Assembly (NCBI GenBank): GCA_039917855.1
Contig: JBDSIR010000146.1
Coordinates: 8,652 to 72,651 of the forward strand
From: CAMLHU01 sp039917855
Lineage (GTDB): Bacteria > Gemmatimonadota > Gemmatimonadetes > Gemmatimonadales > GWC2-71-9
Direction of reading: 5' to 3'
Length of the DNA: 64,000 nucleotides
The translations under genes were made by a program, and so were the position numbers. Below the pieces are notes generated by a model, which saw only the letters and a program-made list of their open reading frames with translations, was not told where the DNA came from and did not search any database. Below are positions 8,672 through 17,496 of the stretch, in pieces (position 1 is the first letter of the stretch; each line of letters opens with the position of its first letter).

Positions 8672-10354
8672 CTAGAAGAACACCGGCTCCCGATACGCTC
8701 CCCACACCCCTTCCAGCGTGTGGCGGATCTCGTAGAGGGTGCAATAGGCACGGGCGCAGTCGAGCATCGCCGGGATGACGTTCTGGTCCTCGGTCGCCGC
8801 CAACTGGAGGGCGGCGAGCCGCTGTTCCACCAGCGCACCGTCACGCTCGGCGCGGAGCTTGGCCATTCGGATCCGCTGGGTCCGCTCGGCGGCGTCGGAG
8901 ACCTTGAGGATGTCGACGTCGGGCTCGTTGTGTTCGAGAAAGCGATTGACCCCGACCACCGCCTTGTGGTCGGACTCGACCTCGGCCTGGAAGCGCGAAG
9001 CGCTCGACGCGATCTGGCGCTGGAACCATCCCGACTCGATCCCCGCCACCACCCCGCCCTGCGCCTCGATCTCGGCGAAGAGCCCTTCGGCCTCGCGCTC
9101 GAGCCGGTCGGTCAACGCCTCGATGAACCAGGACCCGCCGAGGGGATCCTGGACGTTGGGGACCCCGGTCTCGTAGGCGAGGATCTGCTGGGTCCGGAGC
9201 GCGATCCGCACCGAGTCCTCGGTCGGTAACGCCAAAGTCTCATCGAAGGCGTTGGTATGGAGCGACTGGGTGCCGCCCAGCACGGCGGCGAGCGCCTGAT
9301 AGGCCACCCGCACCACGTTGTTGTATGGCTGCTGCGCCGTGAGCGAGACCCCGGCGGTCTGGCTATGGAAGCGCATCTTCCAGCTGCGGTCGTCGGTGGC
9401 GCCGTATTTGTCGCGGAGACGCCGGGCCCAGATGCGCCGGGCGGCGCGGAGCTTGGCGATCTCCTCGAAGAAATCATTGTGGATGTCCCAGAAGAATGAG
9501 AGCCGCGGGCCGAAGGCGTCGACCTTGAGCCCCCGCGCCATTCCGCGCTCCACATAGGTGAAGCCGTTGGCGAGCGTGAAGGCGAGTTCCTGCGCCGCCG
9601 TGGCCCCCGCCTCGCGGATGTGGTAGCCGCTGATGGAGATGGTATTCCATTTAGGCGCGTGGGTGCTGCCCCATTCGAACATGTCGACGATGAGCTTGAG
9701 CGCCGGCTCGACCGGATAGACCCATGCGTGCTGGGCCATGTACTCCTTGAGGATGTCGTTCTGGACCGTGCCCTGCAGCTTGGCCGACGGCACCCCCTGT
9801 TTCTCGGCGGCGGCGATGAAGAAGCACCAGAGCATCGCCGCGGGTCCGTTGATCGTCATCGACACGGAGACCTGGTCGAGCGGGATCCCGTCGAAGAGCG
9901 TCTCCATGTCGGCCAGCGAGCTGATCGCCACGCCGCACTTCCCGACCTCGCCCTCGGAGCGGACGTGATCGGAGTCGTAGCCCATCAGGGTCGGAAAATC
10001 GAACGCCACGGAAAGTCCGGTCTGGCCGCGCGCCAGCAGGAACTTGTACCGGGCGTTGGTGTCCTCGGCGGTACCGAAGCCGGCGAACTGGCGCATCGTC
10101 CAGAGCTTGCCCCGGTACCCCGACGGGTGGATGCCCCGGGTGTAGGGGAACTGCCCCGGGAGTTCCGCCGCGGGCATCGTGTCGAGCGGGGTATACACCG
10201 GCTCAAGCTCGAGGCCGGAGATGGTGTTGAAGTCGGTATCATCGCGGAGCGGCTGCTTGGCATAGAGCGCCCGCCACTTGGCGATCTCGGCGCGGAGCGT
10301 GGCCAGTTCCCGCTCCTGGGCGGCCAGGCGTTCGTCGACACGGGTCGTGGTCAT
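8672..10354 (-). CDS. adenosylcobalamin-dependent acyl-CoA mutase, catalytic subunit (isobutyryl-CoA mutase-like)
   Basis: The 560-residue chain is the TIM-barrel domain of the methylmalonyl-CoA mutase family, which moves a carbonyl-CoA group through radical chemistry with coenzyme B12. Landmarks are GLSVAFDFPT, GTVQNDILKEY, KWNTISISGYHIREAG, RLSFFWDIHNDFFEE, FHSQTAGVSLTAQQP and LGGTQSLHTNAFDE. Two substrate-specificity positions stand out: Phe90 in TMRQFAGFGT and Gln208 in EYMAQ, where methylmalonyl-CoA mutase has Tyr89 and Arg207. Phe and Gln are the isobutyryl-CoA mutase pair. It lacks the B12 domain, supplied by the gene at 6063-6512. A strong GGAGGGG site precedes ATG 10354, and MeaB lies 16 bases upstream. 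Confidence 0.88.
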   Translation of the reverse strand: MTTTRVDERLAAQERELATLRAEIAKWRALYAKQPLRDDTDFNTISGLELEPVYTPLDTMPAAELPGQFPYTRGIHPSGYRGKLWTMRQFAGFGTAEDTNARYKFLLARGQTGLSVAFDFPTLMGYDSDHVRSEGEVGKCGVAISSLADMETLFDGIPLDQVSVSMTINGPAAMLWCFFIAAAEKQGVPSAKLQGTVQNDILKEYMAQHAWVYPVEPALKLIVDMFEWGSTHAPKWNTISISGYHIREAGATAAQELAFTLANGFTYVERGMARGLKVDAFGPRLSFFWDIHNDFFEEIAKLRAARRIWARRLRDKYGATDDRSWKMRFHSQTAGVSLTAQQPYNNVVRVAYQALAAVLGGTQSLHTNAFDETLALPTEDSVRIALRTQQILAYETGVPNVQDPLGGSWFIEALTDRLEREAEGLFAEIEAQGGVVAGIESGWFQRQIASSASRFQAEVESDHKAVVGVNRFLEHNEPDVDILKVSDAAERTQRIRMAKLRAERDGALVEQRLAALQLAATEDQNVIPAMLDCARAYCTLYEIRHTLEGVWGAYREPVFF

Positions 10355-10370
10355 CGGTCCCCTCCGGTGG

Positions 10371-11414
10371 TCAGGCGCGGGCGCCCTGGCGCAGGTGGTC
10401 GAGCACTTCCGCAGCCACCTCGTACGGGCTCACCCTCCCCGCCGCGATGTCGTCCAGCCGCTCGGCGATCCGCCGCTCGGTGTCGGTCTCTTCCTTGAGC
10501 CACGCCAAGGCGTGGCGGGTCACCACCTCGCGGGTCCGTTCGCGCAGCCGCTCCCGGCGACGGTGGGCGAGGTCGCCCGTCCGTTCGAGCCAGCGGTGAT
10601 GGGCGTCGAGCGCGACCATCAGCTCGTCGATCCCTTCGCCCTTGACCGCGCTGGTGCCGAGCACCGGTGGAAGCCAGACCGCCGCGTCGGGATCGCCGGC
10701 ATGCAGCACCGCCTTCCGTTCGGTCGACTTGAGCGCGCCGTGGTGCGCCGGGACATTGCGATAGGCGTGGCCGGTCCGGATGCCGAGGGTGATCTCGATC
10801 TCCTGCCGGAGCCGGTCGGCGCCGGGCCGGTCGGCCTTGTTCACCGTGTACAGATCGGCCGCTTCCATCACGCCGCTTTTGAGCGCCTGGATCCCATCCC
10901 CCGATTCGGGCACCAGCACAAGGAGGGTGGTGTCGGCGGTGCGGGTCACGTCGAGCTCCGACTGTCCTACCCCTACGGTCTCGACCAGGATCCGGTCGAA
11001 CCCCGCCGCGTCGAGCACGTCGCAGACCTCCCGCGTCGTGGTGGCGAGCCCGCCGAGGGAGCCGCGGGTGGCCATCGAGCGGATGTAGACGTCCTTGTCG
11101 AGGGCGATCGCCTCCATCCGGATCCGGTCGCCGAGGAGGGCGCCACCGGTAAAGGGGCTGGTCGGGTCGACCGCGACCACGGCGACGCGGAGCCCCTCGG
11201 CCCGGAGGGCGAGGACCAGACGCTCCGTGAGGGTCGATTTCCCTGCCCCCGGAGGCCCCGTGATCCCGATCCGCCGGGCGTGCCCCTGGCGGGGGTGGAT
11301 GGAGGCCAGCAGCTGCTCGAAGCCCGAGCGGCCATTCTCTACAATAGAGATGGCGCGGGCGAGCGCGGCGGGGCGCCCCTGGGCGAGCTCGGCGAGGATG
11401 TGGTCAAGATGCAT
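10371..11414 (-). CDS. meaB: MeaB/ArgK-type G3E GTPase, mutase chaperone
   Basis: The 347-residue protein loads and protects the B12 cofactor of methylmalonyl- or isobutyryl-CoA mutases using GTP. It has the Walker A GITGPPGAGKST, VAVDPTSPFTGGALLGDR, the family stretch ETVGVGQSE and the base-recognition motif NKAD. It directly precedes the mutase gene, as expected. ATG 11414 (MHLDHILAELAQG) is chosen; an in-frame extension upstream runs into repeat A2 and is not like the family. The C-terminal helical segment RVSPYEVAAEVLDHLRQG matches known dimerising tails. Confidence 0.92.
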   Translation of the reverse strand: MHLDHILAELAQGRPAALARAISIVENGRSGFEQLLASIHPRQGHARRIGITGPPGAGKSTLTERLVLALRAEGLRVAVVAVDPTSPFTGGALLGDRIRMEAIALDKDVYIRSMATRGSLGGLATTTREVCDVLDAAGFDRILVETVGVGQSELDVTRTADTTLLVLVPESGDGIQALKSGVMEAADLYTVNKADRPGADRLRQEIEITLGIRTGHAYRNVPAHHGALKSTERKAVLHAGDPDAAVWLPPVLGTSAVKGEGIDELMVALDAHHRWLERTGDLAHRRRERLRERTREVVTRHALAWLKEETDTERRIAERLDDIAAGRVSPYEVAAEVLDHLRQGARA

Positions 11415-11502
11415 CGGCTGGAAAATCACCGTCTTAGGCGACTGGGGCAAGTTCGCTGGCTGTGCCATCGGCCCGCGAAGCGGCAGCGACACTACGCCTG
11501 CT

Positions 11503-11698
11503 GTCATCCTGAGGGCGCTTCAGCGCCAGAAGGATCTCCGGGTCGCTTGTCGTGGTACTTCGAGGCCGTGATGCTGATCGGCAGCGATTCCAAGCATGGG
11601 CTCCGCGATCACCGCTCCGAACCAGCACGACGATCCTGGCATCCCAATCATGCCGGCCGGAGATCCTTCGGGGCCTGAAGGCCCCTCAGGATGACAGC
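11503..11698. repeat. Family A inverted-end element, copy A2
   Basis: It has the same ends as A1: GTCATCCTGAGGGCGCTTCA at the left and CCTCAGGATGACAG at the right, each with a small central hairpin and GGATCTCCG towards the interior. The flank CCGCGAAGCGGC seen outside A1 is also present at the left (about 11473). The interior of roughly 120 bp differs from A1. It occupies most of the 323-base gap between meaB and the UbiB-type gene. Confidence 0.85.
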
Positions 11699-11737
11699 GC
11701 GCGTGATGGGTACGGCCGCCCGGGACGGGCGGCCCTA

Positions 11738-13375
11738 CTACCTCCGCAGGCTCCTCGCCTTGAACCGCAACGGATTCTGGAACAGATGGCTCGGCAGCAG
11801 GAACACCACCACGAACATCCCGAAGCTGATCATCAGCCCGAGCACCAGCACCTCGAGCCGGCGGCTGGCGAGATACACGATCGAGGTGATCATCCCGACC
11901 GTGAAGGCGAAGACCGCCAGCAGCAGCCGCCGCACCTGGGTGCCGATGAAGCGCTGCAGCTCGCCGACGTCCCGCGGATGCCAGCGGACCTTGAGTTCCT
12001 CGCGTTCCACCCGGCGGATCAGGTCGCGCAGGGAGCGGACCCCCTGGGTCACTTCCTTGGCCCAGTCGCCCAGTCCGGCCTGCGGCTCCTGCCCCAGGAG
12101 TGCGGCCATCAACTTCGGCCGCCATCGGTCGAGGACGGGCTTGAGCTCCTGCGCCACGTTCACGTTCGGGTCGTACCGAAGCGCCAACCCTTCCACCAGC
12201 GCCGAGGCCCGCCCGAAGTAGACGAGGTCGCTCGGCAGCATCAGCGGCCAGTCGTAGAACGAGTGGACCAGTTCGTCCACCAGCTTGCCGATCTGCCGGA
12301 CGCTCGCCCCCCGCTGGCCCGCCAGTTCGACCACTCGCCGGGCAGCGTCCTGCACCGCCCCGCGATCAGCGTCGGGATCCAGGATGCCGAGTTCATAGAA
12401 ACCGTTGATGACGCCGTCGGGGTCGCCCTGGGCGGCGGCCAGGACCAGGCGCGCCAATTTGGTCCGGAGCTCCCGTTCGACCGGGATGACCATTCCGAAG
12501 TCGAGGAGCACCACCCGCCCCCGGGGATCGACGAGGAGGTTGCCCGGGTGGGGGTCGGCGTGGAACAGCCCGTCGACCAGCATCATCTGCAGATAAAGCT
12601 CACCGACGGTCCGGACCAGGTGACGGACGTCGATCTCGCCGCTGGCGATCCGGTCGTGCAGCCGATCGATGCGGGTCCCCTCGATGTACTCGAGCACCAG
12701 GACCCGGCGGGTCACCAGGGCCGTCACGACCTCGGGGACCACCACCTGCGGGAAGGGGGCCAGGTTCTGCCGAATGAGCTGCGCCTGACGCGCTTCCTCG
12801 CGGAAATCGAGTTCCCCACCGATCCGCTTGGCGAACTCGCTGACGATGGCGCCAAGGGCCCGGGTGTGATGGTTCGGGAAGAGGACCTGGACGACGAGGA
12901 GGAACCGGAAGGCGATGTCCAGGTCGTCGTGCACCAGCTCGACGACACCGGGGCGGAGGACCTTCACGGCCACCTCGCGCCCGTGCCAGGTCGCGCGGTG
13001 CACCTGCCCGAGCGACGCGGCCGCCAGAGGCACCGTATCCCACTGCTCGAACAGCTCTGCCACCGGCGCGCCGAGCTCGGTCCGCACCACCGACTCCGCG
13101 ACACCCGGTGCCAGCGGCGGCACCTGGTCGGAGAGCGTCGCGAGGGTCGAGAGATAGGGCTCGGGGAGGATGTCGGCGCGGACGCCGAGGACCTGGGCCA
13201 GTTTGATGAACGTGGGACCCAGCTCCGCGAGGGTGCGGGTCAGGCGCTGGGCGCGGCGGCCGTGGAAGTCCTCGCTGCGGTGGGGGGTCCCGCCGAACAC
13301 GATGAACCGGCGCCGGTCGCGGAGGAAGCCGACGAGGAACGGCAAAAGCGCGAAGAGGACGCGGAGGGCCCGCAT
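11738..13375 (-). CDS. UbiB/AarF (ABC1) family atypical kinase
   Basis: The 545-residue protein belongs to the UbiB/COQ8 atypical kinases, which support quinone biosynthesis or lipid handling at the membrane. Visible are the A-rich loop AAASLGQVH, lysine in VAVKVLRPG, LDFREEA, HADPHPGNLLV and LLDFGMV. The usual KxGQ motif reads KLAQ here. Two hydrophobic segments close the protein (LLLAVFAFTVGMITSIVYL and VLVLGLMISFGMFVVVFLL). ATG 13375 overlaps the mgtE stop as TGATG, making it the last gene of the phoH operon. A far longer open frame upstream overlaps mgtE and is a shadow. Confidence 0.9.
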   Translation of the reverse strand: MRALRVLFALLPFLVGFLRDRRRFIVFGGTPHRSEDFHGRRAQRLTRTLAELGPTFIKLAQVLGVRADILPEPYLSTLATLSDQVPPLAPGVAESVVRTELGAPVAELFEQWDTVPLAAASLGQVHRATWHGREVAVKVLRPGVVELVHDDLDIAFRFLLVVQVLFPNHHTRALGAIVSEFAKRIGGELDFREEARQAQLIRQNLAPFPQVVVPEVVTALVTRRVLVLEYIEGTRIDRLHDRIASGEIDVRHLVRTVGELYLQMMLVDGLFHADPHPGNLLVDPRGRVVLLDFGMVIPVERELRTKLARLVLAAAQGDPDGVINGFYELGILDPDADRGAVQDAARRVVELAGQRGASVRQIGKLVDELVHSFYDWPLMLPSDLVYFGRASALVEGLALRYDPNVNVAQELKPVLDRWRPKLMAALLGQEPQAGLGDWAKEVTQGVRSLRDLIRRVEREELKVRWHPRDVGELQRFIGTQVRRLLLAVFAFTVGMITSIVYLASRRLEVLVLGLMISFGMFVVVFLLPSHLFQNPLRFKARSLRR

Positions 13376-14715
13376 CAGAGCAGGAACTTCGTCGCGAGAC
13401 CGAGGAGCAGGAAGAACCCGATCATGTCGGTAAAGGTCGTCACGAAGATCGACGACGCGACGGCGGGGTCGACCTTGAACTTCTCCAGCAGGATCGGAAC
13501 GAACGCGCCTGCGAACCCCGCCACCATCAGATTGCAGGTCATCGCGAGGAAGACGATCACGCCGAAGCGGATCCCCAGACCGAACACCATCGCGACGAGC
13601 ATCACCACCAGGCCGTTGCCGACGCCGTTGATGAGCCCGACCACGACCTCCTTGGCCACGACGCGCATCCCCTGCCCCTTCGGCACCAGGCCGAGGGCCA
13701 GGCGTCGCACCGTCACGGCGAGCGCCTGGGTGCCGGCGTTGCCCCCCATCCCGGCGATCACCGGCATCCAGAGCGCCAGCACCGTGAGCCGGGCGATGGT
13801 GTTCTGGAAGATCCCGACGACGGACGCGGCCATGAACGCCGTGATCAGGTTCACATAGAGCCACGGGAGGCGGCTCCGCACCGCCGCGGTCCACCGGGCC
13901 GCGATGTCCTCGTCGGCCGAGACGCCGCCGAACTTGAGCAGGTCTTCCGTCGCTTCGGCCTCGACCACGTCGATGACGTCGTCGAAGGTGACTCGGCCAA
14001 GGAGCCGCCCGTTGCCGTCGACCACCGGCACCTCGAGCAGGTTGTAGCGCGACATCAGGTCGGCCACATGCTCCTGGCCCTCCTCCGGATGCACCCGGAT
14101 ATCGGCATCCTCCATGAACTCGCGCACCGGCCGCTCCGGCGGACTCGTCACCAGCCCCTTGAGCGGCACGATGCCCTGCAAATGACTGTCCCGATCGGTC
14201 ACGTAGACCTGGATGAAGCCTTCGGCCTCTTCCGATTGCCGACGGATCGCCTCGATCGCTTCCGCCGCCGTGACGTTGTCGGGCACGGTCACGAGGCGGG
14301 TGGTCATCAGTCCGCCGGCCGACTCCTCGTCGTAGCGCAGCAGCTTCTCGACGTCGGCACGCTCGGGCGCCTCGACCTCCGCGAGGATCCGCTCGGCGGT
14401 GTGCTCGTCCATCTGGCCGAGGAGGTCGGCCGCGTCGTCGTCGGCGAGTTCCCCGACGATCTCGGCGGCCCGCCCCGGGTGCATCGCCGCGAGGGTGTCC
14501 TCGGCGTGATCCTCCTCGGGCATCTCGGCGAGCGCTTCACCCGAGAGCTCGGGCGGGAGGGCGGAGACCGCGACGAGCCGTTCGGTATCGTCCAGGGAGG
14601 AAAGGACTTCCCCCAGGTCGGCCGCTTCGAGCTCGTGCGCCGCCGACACGAAGGCGTCGATATGACCGGTGCGGACGAGCTCCGCGATGACCTGCAGCCG
14701 CGAGGGCTTTCTCAC
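13375..14715 (-). CDS. mgtE: MgtE-type magnesium transporter
   Basis: The 446-residue protein has the MgtE layout: an N-terminal helical Mg-sensing domain (residues 1-125, LPPELSGEALAEMPEEDHAE), paired CBS domains (about 130-255, ending RVTFDDVIDVVEAEATED) and five C-terminal membrane helices carrying AGMGGNAGTQALAVTVR, the conserved pore and Mg-site region. It imports Mg2+ down its gradient and closes when cytosolic Mg2+ is high. It starts with GTG in a GTGA overlap with the CNNM-type gene. Its place beside two CorC/CNNM proteins makes this operon rich in divalent-cation handling. Confidence 0.95.
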   Translation of the reverse strand: MRKPSRLQVIAELVRTGHIDAFVSAAHELEAADLGEVLSSLDDTERLVAVSALPPELSGEALAEMPEEDHAEDTLAAMHPGRAAEIVGELADDDAADLLGQMDEHTAERILAEVEAPERADVEKLLRYDEESAGGLMTTRLVTVPDNVTAAEAIEAIRRQSEEAEGFIQVYVTDRDSHLQGIVPLKGLVTSPPERPVREFMEDADIRVHPEEGQEHVADLMSRYNLLEVPVVDGNGRLLGRVTFDDVIDVVEAEATEDLLKFGGVSADEDIAARWTAAVRSRLPWLYVNLITAFMAASVVGIFQNTIARLTVLALWMPVIAGMGGNAGTQALAVTVRRLALGLVPKGQGMRVVAKEVVVGLINGVGNGLVVMLVAMVFGLGIRFGVIVFLAMTCNLMVAGFAGAFVPILLEKFKVDPAVASSIFVTTFTDMIGFFLLLGLATKFLL

Positions 14716-15899
14716 GTGGTCCCCCGGTCGAGGGTGAGGATGGGCACGGGCCCGGGGCGCACCAGCACCCGTTCGACGCGGGCGGGAGACGCCTGGATGA
14801 CATCGAATTCGAGTCCGCGGACGGCGAGGCGCTCTCCGGCCTGCGGGATCCGCCCGGCCAGCTCGGTGAGGAGCCCCGCCACGGTCGCGGCACTCGTGTC
14901 CGGCAGGCGGACGCCGAAGCGCGTCGCGAGCGCGTCGAGCGGGGTCGAGCCGTCGGTCTCGAACACCTCGGTCGGCGTCGCGGCGGGCGCCGACACTCCC
15001 GCGCCGTCGTCCTCATCGAAGATCTCACCGACGAGTGCGGTGAGGAGGTCTTCGAGCGTCACGATGCCCGCGGTGCCACCGTACTCGTCAAGGACGACGG
15101 CGAGATGGCGCCGCTCCCGCTGCATCGCGAGGAGGAGATCGCCGCAGCTCCGGGTCTCGGGCGTGTGGGTGACGGGATGCCGTGGCAGCTCGGTGTCGCC
15201 CTGGGTGAAGAGGTCGAAGGCAAGGAAGACGCCGATGATCTCGTCGAGCGAACCCCGGTACACCGGCACCCGACTGAACCCGCTCTGGGCAAAGACCAGA
15301 AGCAGGTCGTCCCGGCTCGCGTCCTCGGGCACCGCCACCACCTCGGTGCGAGGGGTCATCACCTCGCGCACCGGTCGTTCGGCAAAGGTCATCACCCCGC
15401 CGGCCAGTGCAAGTTCCCGATCGACGGCCACGCCGGCGGCCATCGCCTCGCGCACGAGCGCGGCGGCGTCGTGGCCGTGACGGCCGGCAGGAAGCACGGG
15501 ACCGAGGATCCGGGTCAGCGGCGCGATCACGGGGAGCGTCAGCTCCGCGGTCCTGCCCCCCGCCGCTCGCGCCACCCAGCGGGGCGCGAGATAGCCGACG
15601 AGCAGCAGCACCGGCACGCCACCGAACACGAGCACCGCCGCGAGCGCCGCGCCGGCGAAGCCGGTCACCACCGCGGGGAACGCGGAGCCCAGCAGCACGA
15701 CCCCGAGGGCGGTCAACGCGCGGGCCGTGCCGAGGTAGACCTCGGCTTCCGCCAGCCAGGGCGCGGGGCGTTCTCCGCCCCGGAGCCGGCGGTTGGCCGC
15801 GCGCGCGAGCTCACGCCGCCCTTCGGCGACGAGCGCCGCGCCGGCGGTGGCGCCACCGATGGTGAGGATCAGCCCGAGTACAAGCAGGAGCGCGCTCAC
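14712..15899 (-). CDS. CNNM/CorC-family protein (DUF21-like, CBS pair, CorC domain)
   Basis: This 395-residue membrane protein has an N-terminal hydrophobic region with three or four helices (residues 1-110), a CBS pair beginning REVMTPRTEVVAVPED and containing LDEYGGTAGIVTLEDLLTAL, and a C-terminal CorC_HlyC domain (VAGLLTELAGRIPQAGE). Family members are implicated in magnesium export or cation tolerance; some are annotated as hemolysin-like. GTG 15899 overlaps the upstream stop (GTGA). It is a paralogue of the next gene, and the pair is presumably a tandem duplication. Its transmembrane part is short compared with a full DUF21 domain. Confidence 0.88.
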   Translation of the reverse strand: MSALLLVLGLILTIGGATAGAALVAEGRRELARAANRRLRGGERPAPWLAEAEVYLGTARALTALGVVLLGSAFPAVVTGFAGAALAAVLVFGGVPVLLLVGYLAPRWVARAAGGRTAELTLPVIAPLTRILGPVLPAGRHGHDAAALVREAMAAGVAVDRELALAGGVMTFAERPVREVMTPRTEVVAVPEDASRDDLLLVFAQSGFSRVPVYRGSLDEIIGVFLAFDLFTQGDTELPRHPVTHTPETRSCGDLLLAMQRERRHLAVVLDEYGGTAGIVTLEDLLTALVGEIFDEDDGAGVSAPAATPTEVFETDGSTPLDALATRFGVRLPDTSAATVAGLLTELAGRIPQAGERLAVRGLEFDVIQASPARVERVLVRPGPVPILTLDRGTT

Positions 15900-17110
15900 A
15901 ACTCCTCCTCGTACGAGAGCTCGGCGTCAGGCTCCGATTCCGTCACGATCCGCTCGAAATGCACCCGTTTGATGCGGCGGCGCGTCATCTGCTCGACCAC
16001 CACCCGGAAGCCGTCCACTTCGATGGCCTCGCCCGGGCGCGGCACCCGTCCGAAGAGCGCGAACACCAGACCGCCGACGGTGCTGACGTCGTCGCGGCCG
16101 AAGGAGTGGCCCAGCGCTTCCTCAAGCTCGTGCACCGAGACCGCACCCTGCACCCAGAAGCGCCCTTCACCCTCGCGCATGATCGGGGGCGCGTCGGCCG
16201 CCTCCTCGTCGTCGCGTTCGTCGCGGATCTCGCCTACCACCTGTTCGAGGATGTCTTCGAGGGTGATGAGTCCGGCGGTGCCGCCGAACTCGTCCACCAC
16301 CACGGCGATGTGGCTCGGGCCTTTTTGGAAATCCTTCAGCTGCCGGTCGAGGGTCTTCCCTTCCGGGACGTATTGCCCGGGCCGGATCAGCGTCTGCCAC
16401 GCCTCGGCATCCCCGCCGGTGGCCTCCTGGGCGAGGAGGTCCTTGGCATAGATCACTCCCACGACGCTGTCGGGATGGCCGTCGAAGACCACGAGACGCG
16501 CATGTTCCCACCGGCGGAGTGCTTCGATGGCCTCGTGCCGCTCGGCGCTCCGGTCCACCGAGCGGATGTCGATGCGCGGCGTCATCACCTCGGCGACGGT
16601 CGTGTCGGCCAGGGCGAAGACGCCGAAGAACATGTCGCGCGGCCCCGGACCCGCCGGGGGGCGATGGAGCGCGGCCACCTCGCGGCGTCCCAACCGATCG
16701 GCGCGGCCCACGAGGGCGAGGAGCGGCGCAAAGGCGCGGAGCGTGCCGGCCGCGCGCCGACGCGCCACCCGCGGAAGGTCGGGGGCGCTCGCCGCGAGGA
16801 GCCGCGGCAGCAGGTCGCCAACGGTCCAGACCAGCGCCACGGCGAGAAGGAGCCGGAACACCGCCGCTCCCCACTGCCAGATCCACCAGTCGAGCGCCAG
16901 CGCCGCACTCGCGGCCGCGAGGCCCAGGAAGGCGAGGTGCATCACCTGGAAGGCGCGCGGAAGGGGGAGCCCTCCCCGCGGCGACTCCGACTCCGCCAGC
17001 AACTGGCCCAGATCGGCTTCCGCCGACGCGGCGAGCCCGTACCATCCGGCGGCCGCCGTGAGGAACGCGGCCAGGAGCGCGGTCAGCAGGAGGGAGAGTT
17101 CCGCGCTCAC
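15896..17110 (-). CDS. CNNM/CorC-family protein, second paralogue
   Basis: The 404-residue protein has the same order as its neighbour: hydrophobic N-terminus (residues 1-100), CBS pair (VAEVMTPRIDIRSVDRS, VVVDEFGGTAGLITLEDILE) and CorC_HlyC domain (VGGLVFALFGRVPRPGEAI). GTG 17110 is chosen because it gives a GTGA overlap with the ybeY stop; an upstream ATG would overlap ybeY by about 40 bases. CorC-type genes next to ybeY and phoH are a widely conserved arrangement. The tail RRRIKRVHFERI followed by an acidic end is typical. Confidence 0.88.
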   Translation of the reverse strand: MSAELSLLLTALLAAFLTAAAGWYGLAASAEADLGQLLAESESPRGGLPLPRAFQVMHLAFLGLAAASAALALDWWIWQWGAAVFRLLLAVALVWTVGDLLPRLLAASAPDLPRVARRRAAGTLRAFAPLLALVGRADRLGRREVAALHRPPAGPGPRDMFFGVFALADTTVAEVMTPRIDIRSVDRSAERHEAIEALRRWEHARLVVFDGHPDSVVGVIYAKDLLAQEATGGDAEAWQTLIRPGQYVPEGKTLDRQLKDFQKGPSHIAVVVDEFGGTAGLITLEDILEQVVGEIRDERDDEEAADAPPIMREGEGRFWVQGAVSVHELEEALGHSFGRDDVSTVGGLVFALFGRVPRPGEAIEVDGFRVVVEQMTRRRIKRVHFERIVTESEPDAELSYEEEL

Positions 17111-17496
17111 GCCAGCTTCCGCACGTAGCGTTCCTGGCGCAGCCACATCGGCGAACGGGTGCGCGCCCCACCCTCGGGGTGCTCATATCCGAGCACGTGG
17201 AGAGTACCGTGCACCACCAGACGGATCAGTTCCTGCCGCACCGGCACCCGGTGGGTCCGGGCCTGGGTCGCCGCGACCGAGCGGCAGATATAGATGTCCC
17301 CGACCAGGCGGCCATCCGGCGTGGGCAGGGCGAAGCTGATGACGTCGGTGGGACGATCATGTCCGAGGTGCTCGCGGTTGAGCGCGCGCATCCGGGTGAG
17401 GCCGAGGAAGGTCACCAACAGATGCGCCCTGCGGCGCTCGCCCTTGAGCACGGCACTGGTGATCCGGTCGATCGCGGGCCCGGACAGTGTGATCAT
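17107..17496 (-). CDS. ybeY: YbeY endoribonuclease (rRNA maturation)
   Basis: The 129-residue metalloprotein is required for 16S rRNA 3' maturation and ribosome quality control in many bacteria. The zinc motif is HGTLHVLGYEH, with the three ligand histidines present; the usual Asp before the last His is Glu. PTDVISFALPTPDGRLVGDIYI is the other family hallmark. It overlaps both neighbours by four bases (ATGA upstream, GTGA downstream) between the HD phosphodiesterase and the CorC-type genes. Confidence 0.95.
   Translation of the reverse strand: MITLSGPAIDRITSAVLKGERRRAHLLVTFLGLTRMRALNREHLGHDRPTDVISFALPTPDGRLVGDIYICRSVAATQARTHRVPVRQELIRLVVHGTLHVLGYEHPEGGARTRSPMWLRQERYVRKLA

Noticed and set aside
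8672..10354. 2-hydroxyisobutyryl-CoA mutase
   Set aside because: That enzyme has Ile and Asp at the corresponding positions; here they are Phe90 and Ala117.
13376..13894. N-terminal extension of the UbiB-type gene
   Set aside because: It overlaps mgtE out of frame; the TGATG junction at 13375 gives a family-like start.
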